Part shown: one piece after another, positions 55,701-64,000 of the stretch
Numbering within the stretch: the first letter of the stretch is position 1
How the letters are laid out: each line of letters opens with the position of its first letter
NCBI RefSeq assembly: GCF_050624435.1
Contig: NC_134535.1
Location: forward strand, 122,313,731-122,377,730
DNA from: Tenrec ecaudatus
Lineage: Eukaryota > Chordata > Mammalia > Afrosoricida > Tenrecidae
Length of the DNA: 64,000 nucleotides
Reading direction: 5' to 3'
Made by a program: the position numbers and the translations under genes
The notes under the pieces: generated by a model
The model's database searches: none
The model's input: the letters and a program-made list of their open reading frames with translations, nothing else
Told to the model about the DNA's origin: nothing

Positions 55701-57891
55701 GGCATTACATATTCATCTGTGTATGTGACCGTCTTTCAGAATAAAGCTTCCAAAGAGGATGAATTAAATTAAAAAATCGTGCATTGTAGATCTCAGAAAA
55801 GAAAATGGTTTCCAAGTTACTTATCTACTAGTGGCAACCTTTAATTTCCTTTACCTGACAAAAGTCTGAGGATTAAGATAGAAAAATATGCATTTTTTTA
55901 GAGAAGAATGCCATAGTGTCCAGAGACTAATTTAAGTTCTTATTATATTCACTGATTGGAGACTTGGTAAGTTCTACATTACAGGAACATTAAAAAATTA
56001 GTATGGCAAAAGACATTTATAGAGGTATAAAGAGAGGGATGTATATATGTAAATATATTAATATATAACAATAGAGATATAGATCTATGGACATATATTT
56101 CTATGTTGTGTATAAAGGTAACAGATTGACGTTGGGCATCTACTGAAGTTCTCCATCAAACCAAGAACACTTTGTTCTAATGACCTCCCATTCTGTGAAG
56201 CTCACCTTCCTGACACTATCACTGAAGACAAAATAAAAAACATAAGTAAATGTGTTCAAGAAAGCAGATGGTGCCCAGCTATTAGAAGATAAGGCACCTG
56301 GGGTCCTAAAGGCTGAAAGTTAAAGAAGTAGCCATCTAACAGGGAAACAACAAAGCCAACATGGATTAAGCACACCAACACTTGTGATCATGAGGTGTCA
56401 CTGGGATCAGGTATCATGCATCAGAATCCACAAAACAAACAACTATTTCAATCTGAACAAAGAGGGTCGAAGTGGAGACCCAAAGCCCATCTATAGACAA
56501 TTGGATATCCCCTCACAGAATGGTCATAATGAAGGGATGCACCAGCTAGGGTGCAGTATAGCACTGAAGAAACACACAGATAAAACACTTTGCTCTAGTT
56601 TTTTAGTGCTTCCTTCACGCCACTCTCATGACTCCAGTTCTACCTTACAAATCTGACTAATCGAGCATGTTCACTGGTACAGATTAGAGGTCTTGATACG
56701 GAATCCAGGACACATGAACCCTGTGGAACAGTCACAGGGTAGCGACAGTGTGAGGATAGACTGAAGGGGGCAGGAGAACACGGAGAAAGGGGAAACCGAT
56801 CATAATGATCAATGATGTATAACCCCCCGTCCCCCAAGAAGGATGAACAACAGAAATCTGGGTGAAGGGAGACAACAGATGGTGTAAGAATAGATACGAA
56901 ACAAAAAATGATTTCTAATTTATCAAGGAATTACGGGGTGGGAGGTCAGGGAGAGAGGTAAAAGAGGAGCTGATATCATGGGCTCAAGTAGAAAGAAAGT
57001 GTTTTGAAAATGTTGATGGCAACTTATGTATAAATGTGCTTGATACAATTTATGTATGTATTGTTGTACGATCTTAAGAACCATTAAGAAAATGATTTAT
57101 TTTTTAAAAATTCATAAAACTAGAAGACTAGAACTGGTAATTATTAATATTTAAATAGTTACCCTTGCACCAACATTTAACAAATATAGAAAAGTTTCAA
57201 ACTATATGTAATGTGATTTTCAACTGTACTGTATTTTACATATTAGAATCTACCTCTTCACTATGTTTGGAAAATTAAAGATGAAGCAAAGTAAAGCATT
57301 GCCAGCATTTATAAGTAATAAAACTGTTCATAATAGTTGTTAAAACAGGATTTTTTGGGTTTTTTTGCAACAGGCATTTATGAGGTCCCTCTCACCTTCT
57401 TCATGGATTGGTCTCACTCGAAAAAGCGCAAGTCATGATTGGTTTTGGATAAATGATTCAGTTTTCAAAAATAAGTAAGTTTTCCCGAAAGAAGCTATAT
57501 AAAAGTAATAAAACTACAAAAATGGACAACTTAGATAAGAAATATAACTAAATTGAATTAGAAACATGTAAAATATATAAAAAGTAAAGGAGATTAAACG
57601 CTGCCACAAGTATATTTTAAAATAAAGCAATCAGTATTTGTAAAAATAATTTGTTATTTTTAAGAAATATAGTTACCCATTTGTAAAAGATTATTCTATT
57701 ATTATTCCATGTAAAATTCCTTTTTCTGGGTTGATAACCATTTATTCTCTTTTCTTCCTTACAGCATAAGAGCTTTTCAAACTTCTAATCCTAACTGTGG
57801 TTTGATATTCTCCAATGGTCTCTGGGCAGATATGTGCAAGTCTGCAAACACATACATCTGTAAGAATAAGATTTTGCGTCAAAGCCCTTGA
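43084..57891 (+). CDS. KLRC1: NKG2A-like inhibitory lectin receptor (complete, six exons)
   Basis: Type II membrane receptor. NKG2A pairs with CD94 on NK and T cells, binds MHC class Ib and inhibits killing. Joined exons 43084-43270, 43780-43860, 44390-44425, 45207-45358, 57374-57474 and 57765-57891 give 684 nt and 227 residues (human NKG2A has 233). All splice sites are GT-AG and in phase. Seen: ITIMs I6-L-Y8-S-D-L11 and I38-S-Y40-A-E-L43; membrane segment about 67-84 without charge; stalk with N97-N-T; Cys105 in the position used by NKG2A to link to CD94; lectin-domain cysteines 108, 119, 136, 197, 210, 218; W163-I-G. Other N-glycosylation sites are N128-W-T and N179-D-S. The start is the first ATG after an in-frame stop at 43033. 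The tail and membrane parts fit NKG2A best. The last two exons also resemble other NK receptors (KLRI/KLRH type), so orthology is not certain. The ligand is inferred. Confidence 0.85.
43780..43860 (+). CDS. KLRC1: Exon 2: membrane segment
   Basis: 81 nt, acceptor CATCTCCAG, donor T|GTAAGC. It encodes E-K-L-T and the hydrophobic run AGVLAIICIVLVAGVIAL, which has no Lys or Arg. Activating NKG2 forms carry a Lys in the membrane, so this exon supports an inhibitory receptor. Confidence 0.85.
44390..44425 (+). CDS. KLRC1: Exon 3: stalk
   Basis: 36 nt, acceptor TTTTTTTAG, donor A|GTAAGA. It encodes IGMLEKNNTLK with split Ser and Thr codons, and an N-N-T glycosylation site. The stalk is shorter than that of human NKG2A. 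It matches exon 3 of the minus-strand gene in size and sequence. Confidence 0.8.
44815..44935 (+). repeat. AfroSINE-like 3' fragment
   Basis: GGTGGAGTTGCTATGAGTTTA and a terminal AAGCACCTAACAAAAAGCAGC are the SINE/RTE-shared 3' end. It lies in intron 3 of the plus-strand gene and has no counterpart in the minus-strand gene. Confidence 0.55.
45207..45358 (+). CDS. KLRC1: Exon 4: first lectin-domain exon
   Basis: 152 nt, acceptor CTTTTCAG, donor ATG|GTAAGA, ending phase 0. It encodes S-H-C-D-G-C, W-F-S-Y-S-N-H-C-Y, K-N-W-T-E-S, M-A-C-A-S and E-N-D-E-E-M. NKG2 family hallmarks are the C-x-x-C start and the E-E-M end. It differs from the minus-strand copy at 8 bases. Confidence 0.9.
45772..45987 (-). 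other. Unassigned open frame, possible processed fragment
   Basis: A 71-codon frame of mixed, protein-like composition (D-A-L-C-P-L-K-D-P-N-L, K-I-K-R-D-L-M-S-K-Y-I-K). It is followed at 45990-46015 by a CTGCTGTTGTTAGGTGCTTTC block like the SINE or RTE end. I do not recognise the family. It lies in intron 4 of the plus-strand gene. Confidence 0.25.
46175..46290 (+). repeat. AfroSINE-like 5' fragment
   Basis: GGATTGGTGACACTGGGGGTTAAG, then CTGGGTCGCTAAGGGCAAAG and a TCAATGGTTCCATTCC box-B region. Only the 5' half is clear. Confidence 0.5.
46500..46715 (+). repeat. AfroSINE-like SINE, well kept
   Basis: CCTTAGTGGAGTAGAAGTTAG, GCGTT-like CTGACGTTCAAAATCTCC, CTCCACAGGAGAAAGACAGG, a TCCTACGGGGTCGCTATCAG block and CACTGACTCTGTGG make up the full SINE order in about 215 bases, inside intron 4 of the plus-strand gene. 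Confidence 0.72.
46880..47265 (-). mobile_element. RTE-type 3' fragment
   Basis: TAAGATGTCCAACGTAAGTGAG, a CACCATCCTTGCTTCTAAGGAG block and a TTTCTTCGGAGACAAATTTG stretch are the antisense of the RTE 3' region, seen forward at 18250-18350 and 60310-60420. Confidence 0.6.
47266..47879. other. AT-rich intron 4 sequence
   Basis: Nothing recognised; possibly old LINE debris. Confidence 0.4.
47880..48540 (-). mobile_element. L1 3' UTR fragment
   Basis: Antisense L1 3' UTR of a related subfamily: a CTTATAACAATCTAGAGAGC end, TCATTTTCAAAATTTTTTAT, then a C-rich CCCCAACCCTCCCACCCTC block. Same order as 62180-62400, but diverged. Confidence 0.5.
48541..48760 (+). mobile_element. L1 3' UTR fragment
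   Basis: GCACAACATTCCTCTAGTTC, TTAATGCTTCTCCCCCACC and CCAGTTCTACCTTACAAATC follow the same order as 40040-40110, on the opposite strand to the preceding fragment. Confidence 0.6.
48761..49330 (+). mobile_element. RTE-type LINE fragment
   Basis: Residues of the late RT region are readable across frames: E-D-I-V-L-L-A-K-S-K, I-D-S-L-L-F-G-S-I-T and E-H-I-A-W-E-K-L-A-A-K. The copy continues into a CTCACTAAGGATGAG-like 3' part. Truncated and dead. Confidence 0.6.
49380..49870 (-). mobile_element. Old L1-type 3' fragment
   Basis: AAACGGTTTTATTGGCCCTTAG, TTCACATATCATACAATGAA and ACATGTATAATTCAGTGCCACTG are antisense ancient L1 3' sequence, like 9690-9870. A (TTC)n tract interrupts it. Confidence 0.5.
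49740..49811. repeat. (TTC)n microsatellite
   Basis: About 23 near-perfect TTC units. It gives poly-Ser and poly-Glu open frames on the two strands that are not genes. Confidence 0.95.
49871..51289. other. Intron 4 sequence, probable old L1 3' material
   Basis: 49900-50560 is pyrimidine-rich, with blocks such as ACTTCTCCTGAGGATTCTTGG that look like antisense L1 3' UTR, but I cannot fix the limits. 50560-51289 is unassigned. The minus-strand frame at 50931-51227 is not recognised. Confidence 0.35.
51290..52440 (+). mobile_element. RTE-type LINE fragment
   Basis: An RT region is readable across frames: I-T-L-D-T-type words near 51560-51750, L-S-Y-A-D-G at about 51885 (active form Y-A-D-D), then L-R-H-L-L-I-K-I-K. 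The C-terminal region follows to about 52440. Stops interrupt all frames. Confidence 0.6.
52441..53215 (+). mobile_element. L1 3' end
   Basis: One ~175-bp unit (AAAGATATAGCATGTGAACT, CAGCCATCTAGCAGAAAAGC, GAAGAAGCGCACCAGCCTGT), then the unique 3' UTR (CAGGAGGGGAGGGGAAAGG) and an end near ACAATAAAAATAT. It meets the next element tail to tail. Confidence 0.65.
53216..53340 (-). mobile_element. L1 3' terminal fragment (short)
   Basis: A poly-T start (antisense poly-A), then ATTTTATTAGGGGCTCATAC and TCTTATCACAATCCATACAT. Only about 125 bases of the 3' end are present before a second poly-T start at 53341. Confidence 0.65.
53341..54545 (-). mobile_element. L1 3' end with two ~175-bp units
   Basis: A second poly-T start, GGGGCTCATAAGGCTCTTATC, a C-run at 53501-53509 and C-rich 3' UTR, then two antisense units at about 54060-54240 and 54310-54480 (GCTTCTGAGCTAGATGGCC, GATAGCCGGGCACCATCAGC). 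It shares the layout of 62180-63340. Confidence 0.75.
54640..54770 (+). mobile_element. RTE-type 3' fragment
   Basis: GGACTCACACATAGGACAAT, TGTGAGGATGGCGCAGGACT and GGACAGTGTTTCATTTGTTA correspond to the RTE 3' end at 7480-7520. Confidence 0.55.
54771..56030. other. Intron 4 sequence
   Basis: 55310-55440 contains a SINE 3' part (CTACAGGGTCACTATGTGTC). Parts of 55000-55740 look like antisense L1 ORF2, but I cannot fix the limits. No exon seen. Confidence 0.35.
56031..57110 (+). mobile_element. L1 3' end
   Basis: A GAGGTATAAAGAGAGGGATGT start, one ~175-bp unit (AGATGGTGCCCAGCTATTAG, GAAGTAGCCATCTAACAGGG), the unique 3' UTR (TTCTACCTTACAAATCTGAC, ATGAACAACAGAAATCTGGG), and an end near GATCTTAAGAACCATTAAG. 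The last 260 bases of intron 4 separate it from exon 5. Confidence 0.68.
57374..57474 (+). CDS. KLRC1: Exon 5: middle lectin-domain exon
   Basis: 101 nt, acceptor TTGCAACAG, donor AA|GTAAGT. It encodes L-S-P-S-S-W-I-G-L-T-R and W-F-W-I-N-D-S-V-F-K. W-I-G is the conserved core of the lectin-like fold. The exon lies 12 kb from exon 4. Confidence 0.86.
57765..57891 (+). CDS. KLRC1: Exon 6: C-terminal lectin exon and stop
   Basis: 127 coding nt, acceptor TTCCTTACAG. It encodes N-C-G-L-I-F, W-A-D-M-C and N-T-Y-I-C-K-N-K, which carry the last three domain cysteines, then K-I-L-R-Q-S-P and TGA at 57889-57891. Confidence 0.88.
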
Positions 57892-58609
57892 TCTTGGTGT
57901 TCCTCAAGTATCCAAGCAATGGAAATAACATGGTGACTCCCAAACTCCTATAAACAAATACATTATTTGCTCGACTGAAACTCCACGTTTGGAACGCTGA
58001 TGGACTATATCCTATGTGCTTCTTCCCTTGGCTAATATTCGCAGTGCGTTTTTTGGTAATAAAATGTAACAGTGAGTATAACAGCCTGCAGTATGGTAAC
58101 TGGGCATTCATTTTATTCTATACGTTTATCAGTATAATTGTGTAACAAACCAAAATAGACCAATACCTGTAGTCTTACAAGAAATCTGAATATCTAACTT
58201 TTTAACTATTCAGAGTTTCTATTCTTTTCATAATTTTTGAATACTGTTAGCTATTTGCTTGCCTAAATGCATTGTTTAATAAGAGCTTAGAAATTTTCAC
58301 AAAGAAAACTTTACTTAGGGTTCAGACTTCTGGACTGCTAAATTGGAGACCTCTGTAAACATATAAAACTGAGGAAATCCTACAAGAAATTGTCAGAAGA
58401 ATGTTTTCAACATTCCCAAATTTTAAAAAAAACAGACCAGAAATAATATGTGAAGTGTTTACTAAAGAAAAAATGGTGAAACTCAGCAAGAACGATTGTA
58501 ATTGTGGTATTTTAACTTTCCTAGACCAAATACCTTGTCCCCATGCCCATGGTAGCCATGAAAACCAGCAGTGATACTACTATTTGAAAGGCAGAACATT
58601 TAAAGTTCT
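57892..58609. other. 3' UTR and downstream of the plus-strand receptor
   Basis: Holds the poly-A signal candidate at 58058. The rest is AT-rich and unassigned. Confidence 0.45.
58058..58063 (+). promoter_or_regulatory. Polyadenylation signal candidate
   Basis: AATAAA 167 bases past the stop of the plus-strand receptor, a usual distance for a short 3' UTR. A GT-rich stretch follows loosely. Confidence 0.5.
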
Positions 58610-59030
58610 TAAAAATGAAGTGCCGATACCAAGGCTCAAGTATAAAGCAAATGTTTTGAGAATGATTAGGGCAGCAAATGTAAAAATGTGTTTGACATAC
58701 AATGGATGTATGCATGGATTGTGAAAAGAGTTGAATGTGTCCACAATAAAATTATTTTAACAAAAAGACGGGAAAAACTTTTAAAGAAGTTTTAGAGAGA
58801 GAATCCAGGTGAGATAATCTCCTCTGGACCAATAATGAGAGTAGCTATAACATGAGGGGAAGGGGAAGGTGGGGGAATAAGGGAGAACTGATCACAATGA
58901 TTTACAAATTGCCCCCTCCCACGGGGATGGACAAAAGTAGGCAAAGGGTGACATTGGAGAGTATAAGACATGAAAATATAATAATAATTTATAAGTTATC
59001 ACGGGTTCATGTCAATTATCATAATGTCCT
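58610..59030 (+). mobile_element. L1 3' end fragments, duplicated order
   Basis: The terminal block (CAAGGCTCAAGTATAAAGCA ... TGAATGTGTCCACAATAAAA) at 58610-58765 is followed by an upstream 3' UTR block (58840-59010, ATGAGGGGAAGGGGAAGG, GGGATGGACAAAAGTAGG). The order is reversed relative to an intact end, so two partial copies lie side by side. Confidence 0.55.
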
Positions 59031-59084
59031 ATTGTGAGGATTTAGGTTTACAATAAATTATAATCTATAGTGAAAAATAAATAC

Positions 59085-59170
59085 CTTGATCTTAATCAGC
59101 AAATGCTTCAAGTCCTTGTCACTTCTAGCAAGCAAGTTTGTGTCATCTTCATTTTTCAGGTAGTTAATGA
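59085..59170 (-). mobile_element. RTE RT fragment, antisense
   Basis: The reverse complement reads E-N-E-D-D-T-N-L-L-A-R-S-D-K-D-L-K-H-L-L, the RT end block. It directly abuts a plus-strand RTE copy. Confidence 0.6.
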
Positions 59171-60590
59171 GCCTTTCTCCAATACTGAAAGACAGCAACT
59201 TGGCCAACCGACTTGAAGAGATCCATATTTGTGCCCATTGCCAAGGTTCAAATGCAGAACTATATCATCGATGTGGCATGCAAGAAAATTTTGCTGTGGA
59301 TCATTCAAAAATGATTGCAGCAGTACATTAACAGGGAGCTGCCAGAAATTCAGGCTGGAGCTAGAAGAGCACTTGGAACCAAAGCTATCATTACTGATGT
59401 CATATGGGTCTTGGGTCAAAGCAGAACATACCAAAAGGATGTTTGTTTTTGTTTCATTGACAGTGCAAAGACAAGGGTCAGATGTGTACCTGGATAAAAA
59501 AGATATCACAGCTGATACCAGATGGATCTTGCCTGGAAGATATGTATTTGCATTTTATTGACTATGCAAAGTCATTCAACTGTGAGGATCTTAACAAACT
59601 ATGGATAGTATTGAGAGAATAGGAATCCCAGAGCACTTCATGTGCTCATTCAGAATTGTACATGGGTCAAGAGGCAGTTGTGCAAATACAACAAGGGAAC
59701 CAGCAAATAAAAGCAGGAAAAGTGTGTATAAGGCTTGCATCTCCTCTTTATACTTGTTTCATCTGGATGCTGAACAGTTCATCAGAGAAGCTGGCTTATA
59801 TGATGAAGACGGGTCCATGAGGATGGAGGAAGGCCTATTAACAACCTGGAATGTGTACAGGCCACAGCCTTGCTTGCCGAAAATGAAGAGGACTCGAAGG
59901 AAGCACCTTGTGATACAGTTGAACTCTTGCAGATTTCCATATGCATTAAAAGTCAATGTAAGCAAGACCACAATCCTCACCAACTAGACCACTAGGAAAA
60001 ATTGTGATCAATGGAGAAGAGTTGGAGGTTGTGATGGTATTTGTCTGTCTTGGATCCTTAATCTTAATTAGATCCAGAATCCTTAATTCTCATGGAAGCA
60101 GCATTCAAAATATGTATTGCATTAGAAAAATCTGCTGGACAAAAATTTTAGAATACAATGACTAGTAGGGAAGTAACTGAGAACTGAGGTGCGCCTGCCC
60201 AAAGCTGTGATATTTCCAAAGGCCACCTATGCTTGTGAGAAGTGTACAAGATGCTAGAGAAAAGTATTGAATATTGAAATTATCATGGGCTGTTAAACAA
60301 GACAAAAATAAAAATGTGTCTTGGAAGAAGCATGGTCAGAGTGCTCTTTAGAGGCAAGGATGGCAAGATTTCATCTTACATACTTTGGGCATATTATCAG
60401 GAGAAATCAGTCCCTGGAAAAGGATGTCTGGTTTGGTAAAGTGGAAGTGAGCAGAAAAATAATTAGGCTCTCAATGGGATAGATTAACCCCAAGGTTATA
60501 ACAATGGGACAGTCTTAGGGAAAATTGTAAGGATGGAGCAAGACCATACACTGTTCCATTCTATTGTGTTTTGGATTAGAACCAAATGCT
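59171..60590 (+). mobile_element. RTE-type LINE, RT and 3' region
   Basis: Frame pieces (59229-59561, 59601-59987) read RT residues: I-G-I-P-E-H-F-M near 59617, C-A-N-T-T-R-E-P and K-V-N-V-S-K-T-T-I-L-T. A CTTGGAAGAAGCATGGTCAGA block and a GTAAGGATGGAGCAAGACC 3' block follow. Dead copy. Confidence 0.65.
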
Positions 60591-61375
60591 ACCAACAAAA
60601 CCCCAATCTTGATGTCCCATTTCTCCATATAACTCATCTTCTCTGATTATATTCTCAGCATGCAGATGGAATGTACGGTGAGAGGCTACAGCCACCAGGC
60701 ACAGGTTTCCTGATTGCAATCCATATGGCATTGCCATGTACCTTTTGAACAAGTGCCTCATCCATGTACAGGTTTTGCAAGAGCATAATTATGTGTTTTG
60801 AAATTCGCATGCTTCTCAAGACTAGTCATAGTTTATTAGGATCTACATAGTCGAGTGATTTTGCATAGTCAATAAAATAGGCAATAGAATTTTGCATAAA
60901 CAATAAAAGTTGAGTGATTTTTGCATAGTCAAAAAAAGTCATCGTCAATAAAGTAAACATCTCTTAGACAAAATCCATCTGGCCTCAGTAATTACAACCT
61001 TTGTTTCATGTCCTTATCTGAATCTGGACTGATTTTCTGGAACCTACCTGTTAATACACTCCCACAGCTGTTATTGGATAATCTTCAACCAAATTTTATT
61101 TGTCATGTCAGTAATATTGTTCTATAATTTGCGCAGTCTGTTAGCAAAAATTCCCTGGCTTCACGAACTTGTTGAAACCTTCCAATTAGTATGCCATTAT
61201 TTCCTGGTGCCTTGTTATGGCCAATGCTTTCTGTGTAGCTTGAATTTTTCCTTTAATACCATTGATTCTGGATCATATGCTATCTTTTCAATAGCTTGAA
61301 TATCAACTAGTGGTTTTTGGTACAGTGTCTCTGTGTATGATTTTCATTTTGCTTAGATGCTTCCAGCATCATTCA
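60591..61375 (-). mobile_element. RTE-type LINE, inverted relative to neighbour
   Basis: The frame 60761-60576 reads H-L-F-K-R-Y-M-A-M-P-Y-G-L and E-N-I-I-R-E-D-E-L-Y, the RT palm region. Further upstream RT sequence runs to 61375, where a SINE begins. A ~30-base duplication (GAGTGATTTTGCATAGTCAA) lies around 60853-60930. Confidence 0.62.
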
Positions 61376-61550
61376 CTGTGGAGCACTGGTGGCTTAGTGT
61401 GTACACACTGGGCTCATGCTTGTAAAGTAGGAGACCGCCAGTCACCGTGAGGAAGAAAGGAAAGTTACTTTCTTAGAAACTCTCAGAGGCAGCTCTAATC
61501 TGCCTTAAGGTTGCTATGAGTCAGAATTGACTTAATGACATTGGGCTTGG
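61376..61550 (+). repeat. AfroSINE-like SINE
   Basis: TGGAGCACTGGTGGCTTAGT, GGAGACCGCCAGTCACCGTG, CTCTCAGAGGCAGCTCTAATC and GGTTGCTATGAGTCAGAATTG give the full SINE order. Confidence 0.7.
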
Positions 61551-61554
61551 TCTT

Positions 61555-61665
61555 CAGCTCTGGTGAGGGTGCCATAGTGATTACATATTGGGCCGATAAC
61601 CACAAGGTCAGGAATTCAAAAGACAGTTTTCTACTCCCATTAAAAGCTACAATCTCCCTTGCATT
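61555..61665 (+). repeat. AfroSINE-like 5' half
   Basis: GGTGAGGGTGCCATAGTGAT, TGGGCCGATAACCACAAGGT and TCAGGAATTCAAAAG are the 5' part with a box-B-like region. It follows the previous SINE directly. Confidence 0.55.
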
Positions 61666-61689
61666 AAAGACTTTTCATTTGTCCATAAT

Positions 61690-62165
61690 TTTTATTCATA
61701 ATTATTATCGGTTTAATTTTTATGTTTACATCTTTAATCCATCTTTAGTTCATTTTGTGTATGGTATGAGATATAGGTGCTATTTCATTCTTTTGTAATT
61801 ACCATTACCTTCTGAGCTGATCTCTTTGCCTTGAATTTAATTAGCCCCCCAGATTTCTTTTGAAACCACGATTTTGAGTAGAACTCTTTTGGAAGCACTA
61901 AAATTAGACTAAGACAAGTTTAACTAATCATATTATATGTTAAGTTTTTGATTTTCAAATGTTGAACCATCCTTACTTTTTTTGTATAAATGACCCTTGA
62001 TTGTGGTACATACCTGTGAAAATAAAGTTGAATTTGATTTGCTACTATTTTGTGGAGTATTTTGTATATGGAATTTCTATTAGGTTTTCTGGTATTTTGT
62101 AGAGAATTTTGTATCCAGATTCATAAAACATACTCTATAAAAATTACATTTTTATATAAAATGTC
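61690..62165 (-). mobile_element. L1 ORF2 fragment
   Basis: TTTTATGTTTACATCTTTAATCC, then TTCATTTTGTGTATGGTATGAG is antisense of the late L1 ORF2. The section from 61960 (TTGAACCATCCTTACTTTTT) also fits antisense ORF2, in a different order. Confidence 0.5.
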
Positions 62166-62179
62166 CTTATCTGTCCTTT

Positions 62180-64000
62180 TTAAAAAATCATTTTATTAGG
62201 GACTCATATACCAACCATCTCAATCCATACATGCATCAATTGTGTAAAGCACATTTGTACATTCATTGCCCTCATCATTTTCAAAACTTTTGCTCTCCAC
62301 CCAAGCCCCTGGAATCAAGTCCTAATTTTTCCCCTCCCCCCCTATGGCCCCCTCCCTCATGATTCCCTGATAATTTATAAATTATTAATTTGTCATATCT
62401 GGCTCTGTCCCACGTCTCTCTTCCCCTCTTCTCTGTTGTATGTCCCCCAGGGAGGAGGTCAAATGCAGGTCCTTGAAATTGGTTCCCCCTTTCAAACCCA
62501 CCCTTCCTATGCGCTACCAGTATTGCCACTCACTCCACTGGTCCTGAGAGAATCATCCGCCCTGACTTCCCTGTGTTTTCAGTTCCCATCTGTACCAGTG
62601 TACCTCCTCTGGTCAAGTCAGGCTTGCAAGGTAGGATTCGGATCATGACAGTGGGAGGGGTAGAAAGGAAGCATTTAGGAACTAAAGTTGTATTTTTGAT
62701 CGCTGCTACATTGCACCATAACTGTCTTGTCTCCTCCCCAAGACCCTTCTGTAAAGGGATGTCCAGTGGCCTACAAATGGGTTTTGGGTCTCCACTCCAC
62801 ACTTCCCTTCTCATTCACTATGGTAAGATTTTTGTTCTGATGATGCCTGATACCTGATGCCTTGACACCTTGTGATCGCACAGGCTGGTGTGCTTCTGCC
62901 ATGTGGGCTTTGTTGCTTCTGAGCTAGATGGACGCTTGTTTACCTTCAAGCACTTAAGACCCCAGACACTATCTCTTTTGATAGCCGGGCACCTTCACCT
63001 TTCTTCACCACATTTGCTTATGCACTCATATGTCTGTAGCTATCATATCAAGGAGGTGAGCACAAAATGATATGATTATTTTGGTCTTTGATGCCTGATA
63101 ACTGATCCCTTCAGCACCTCTTGGTCACACAGGCTAGTGTGCTTCTTCCATGTGGGCTTTATTGCCTCTGTGCCAGATGGCCGCTTGTTTACCTCAAGCC
63201 TTTTATACCCCAGATGCTATCTCTTTTGATAGCCGGGCCCCATCAGCTTTCTTCACCACATTTAGTTGTTCGCACACTTTGTCTTCAGTGGTTGTGTTGG
63301 GAAGGTGAGCATCATAGAATGCCAATTTAATAGTGTTCTTGCATTGAAGGAGTACTTGAGTGAAGGTCCAATGTACATCTGCTGCCTTAATACTAATCTT
63401 ATTAATTTATGCCCATAGATCTATTTCTCCATCCTCATGTATAAATATATTGCATATGTATATGTCTTTATCCAGACCTCAAAAATGCCCTCTGCCTCCC
63501 CTCTCTTTCCTTTGACTTCCCTCCTCTCCCACTATCATGCTCAGTCCCCACCAGGTTTTCAGCAATTCCTCTTAGTTACGTTGCCCTTGATCATGCCCCG
63601 CCAGGCCTCCCACACCCTTCTCACCACCAGTTTGGATCGCTTGTTGTTCCCTTGTCCCTAGGTTTATTAACACCACTACCTCCCTGTCTCCCATGTCCCC
63701 ATAGAACTAGTGGTCCCGTTGTTTTCTCCTCCAATTGTTCATCCAGCCTATCTTATTTAGACAGACCTGCGGAGATAGTAACATGCACAAAAACAAGACA
63801 GAGCACAACCAAGCAACAATATACAACAAAACAAAAGACCAATGACAAAAGCAAAACAAAACCCGAGAAAGTAAAGCTTGTAGTTAGTTCAAGGATTGTT
63901 TGTTGGCATTTAGGATTGTTTTCCAGTCCAGTCTGTTGGGGCACCATGCCCTGGCCATGTGGTCTTCTCTGTTGACTGGCTGTTCTAATTGGGAACATCA
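62180..64000 (-). mobile_element. L1 3' UTR, long, runs off the window
   Basis: Antisense 3' end (ATTTTATTAGGGACTCATAT), C-rich unique part, two ~175-bp units at about 62880-63060 and 63120-63300. Then upstream 3' UTR follows: 63700-63790 matches the reverse complement of about 33190-33270 in the large L1. The copy continues past the right edge. Confidence 0.75.

Noticed and set aside
1..64000. Undescribed defence, toxin or biosynthetic system
   Set aside because: Nothing outside the lectin receptors and transposable elements showed conserved gene order or domains. The novelty candidate is the receptor pair.

Overview
The window is mammalian nuclear DNA: split genes with GT-AG introns, and about half of it old transposable elements. 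The element set points to Afrotheria (elephant, tenrec, golden mole and relatives). Copies resembling AfroSINE recur on both strands, RTE/BovB-type LINE copies are abundant, and one L1 lineage has a long 3' UTR with internal ~175-bp repeats. I cannot fix the species from sequence alone. Family names for repeats come from recognition of their sequence, not from a database search.

Two genes are supported, both C-type-lectin NK receptors of the kind found in the natural killer gene complex. (1) Plus strand, 43084-57891: a complete six-exon gene of the NKG2A/KLRC1 type. All splice junctions are in phase and encode 227 residues, with two ITIMs in the cytoplasmic tail, an uncharged membrane segment, a short stalk and a full lectin-like domain. 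(2) Minus strand, 16969 down to 4206: the first four exons of a second receptor whose last exons lie beyond the left edge. It has a very short CD94-like tail without ITIM and a membrane segment carrying a lysine. Its stalk and first lectin exon are almost the same as those of the plus-strand gene: exon 4 has 8 differences in 152 bases and 47 of 50 residues agree. The pair is divergently transcribed and looks like an inhibitory/activating set with a shared ectodomain, presumably on NK or T cells. Whether the second gene is functional cannot be seen here.

Layout. 1-2110: two partial ERV LTRs around ~0.9 kb of internal sequence, then an RTE fragment. 2.5-17 kb: minus-strand receptor gene, with SINE, RTE and L1 pieces and a large imperfect hairpin in its introns. 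17.7-22.6 kb: RTE copies, one nearly full length. 23.4-24.2 kb: an ERVL-type LTR. 24.3-34.4 kb: a long, decayed L1 with 5' UTR, ORF1, ORF2 and 3' UTR. 34.4-37.6 kb: antisense ERV-L-type pol, abutting an intact-ended but dead pogo-type DNA transposon. 39.3-40.6 kb: L1 3' end. 43.1-57.9 kb: plus-strand receptor gene, whose 12-kb fourth intron is full of L1, RTE and SINE pieces. 58.6-64 kb: more L1 and RTE fragments, several in inverted pairs.

I found no tRNA, rRNA or CRISPR feature. The element-derived reading frames are decayed, and most other open frames are element remnants or low-complexity runs.
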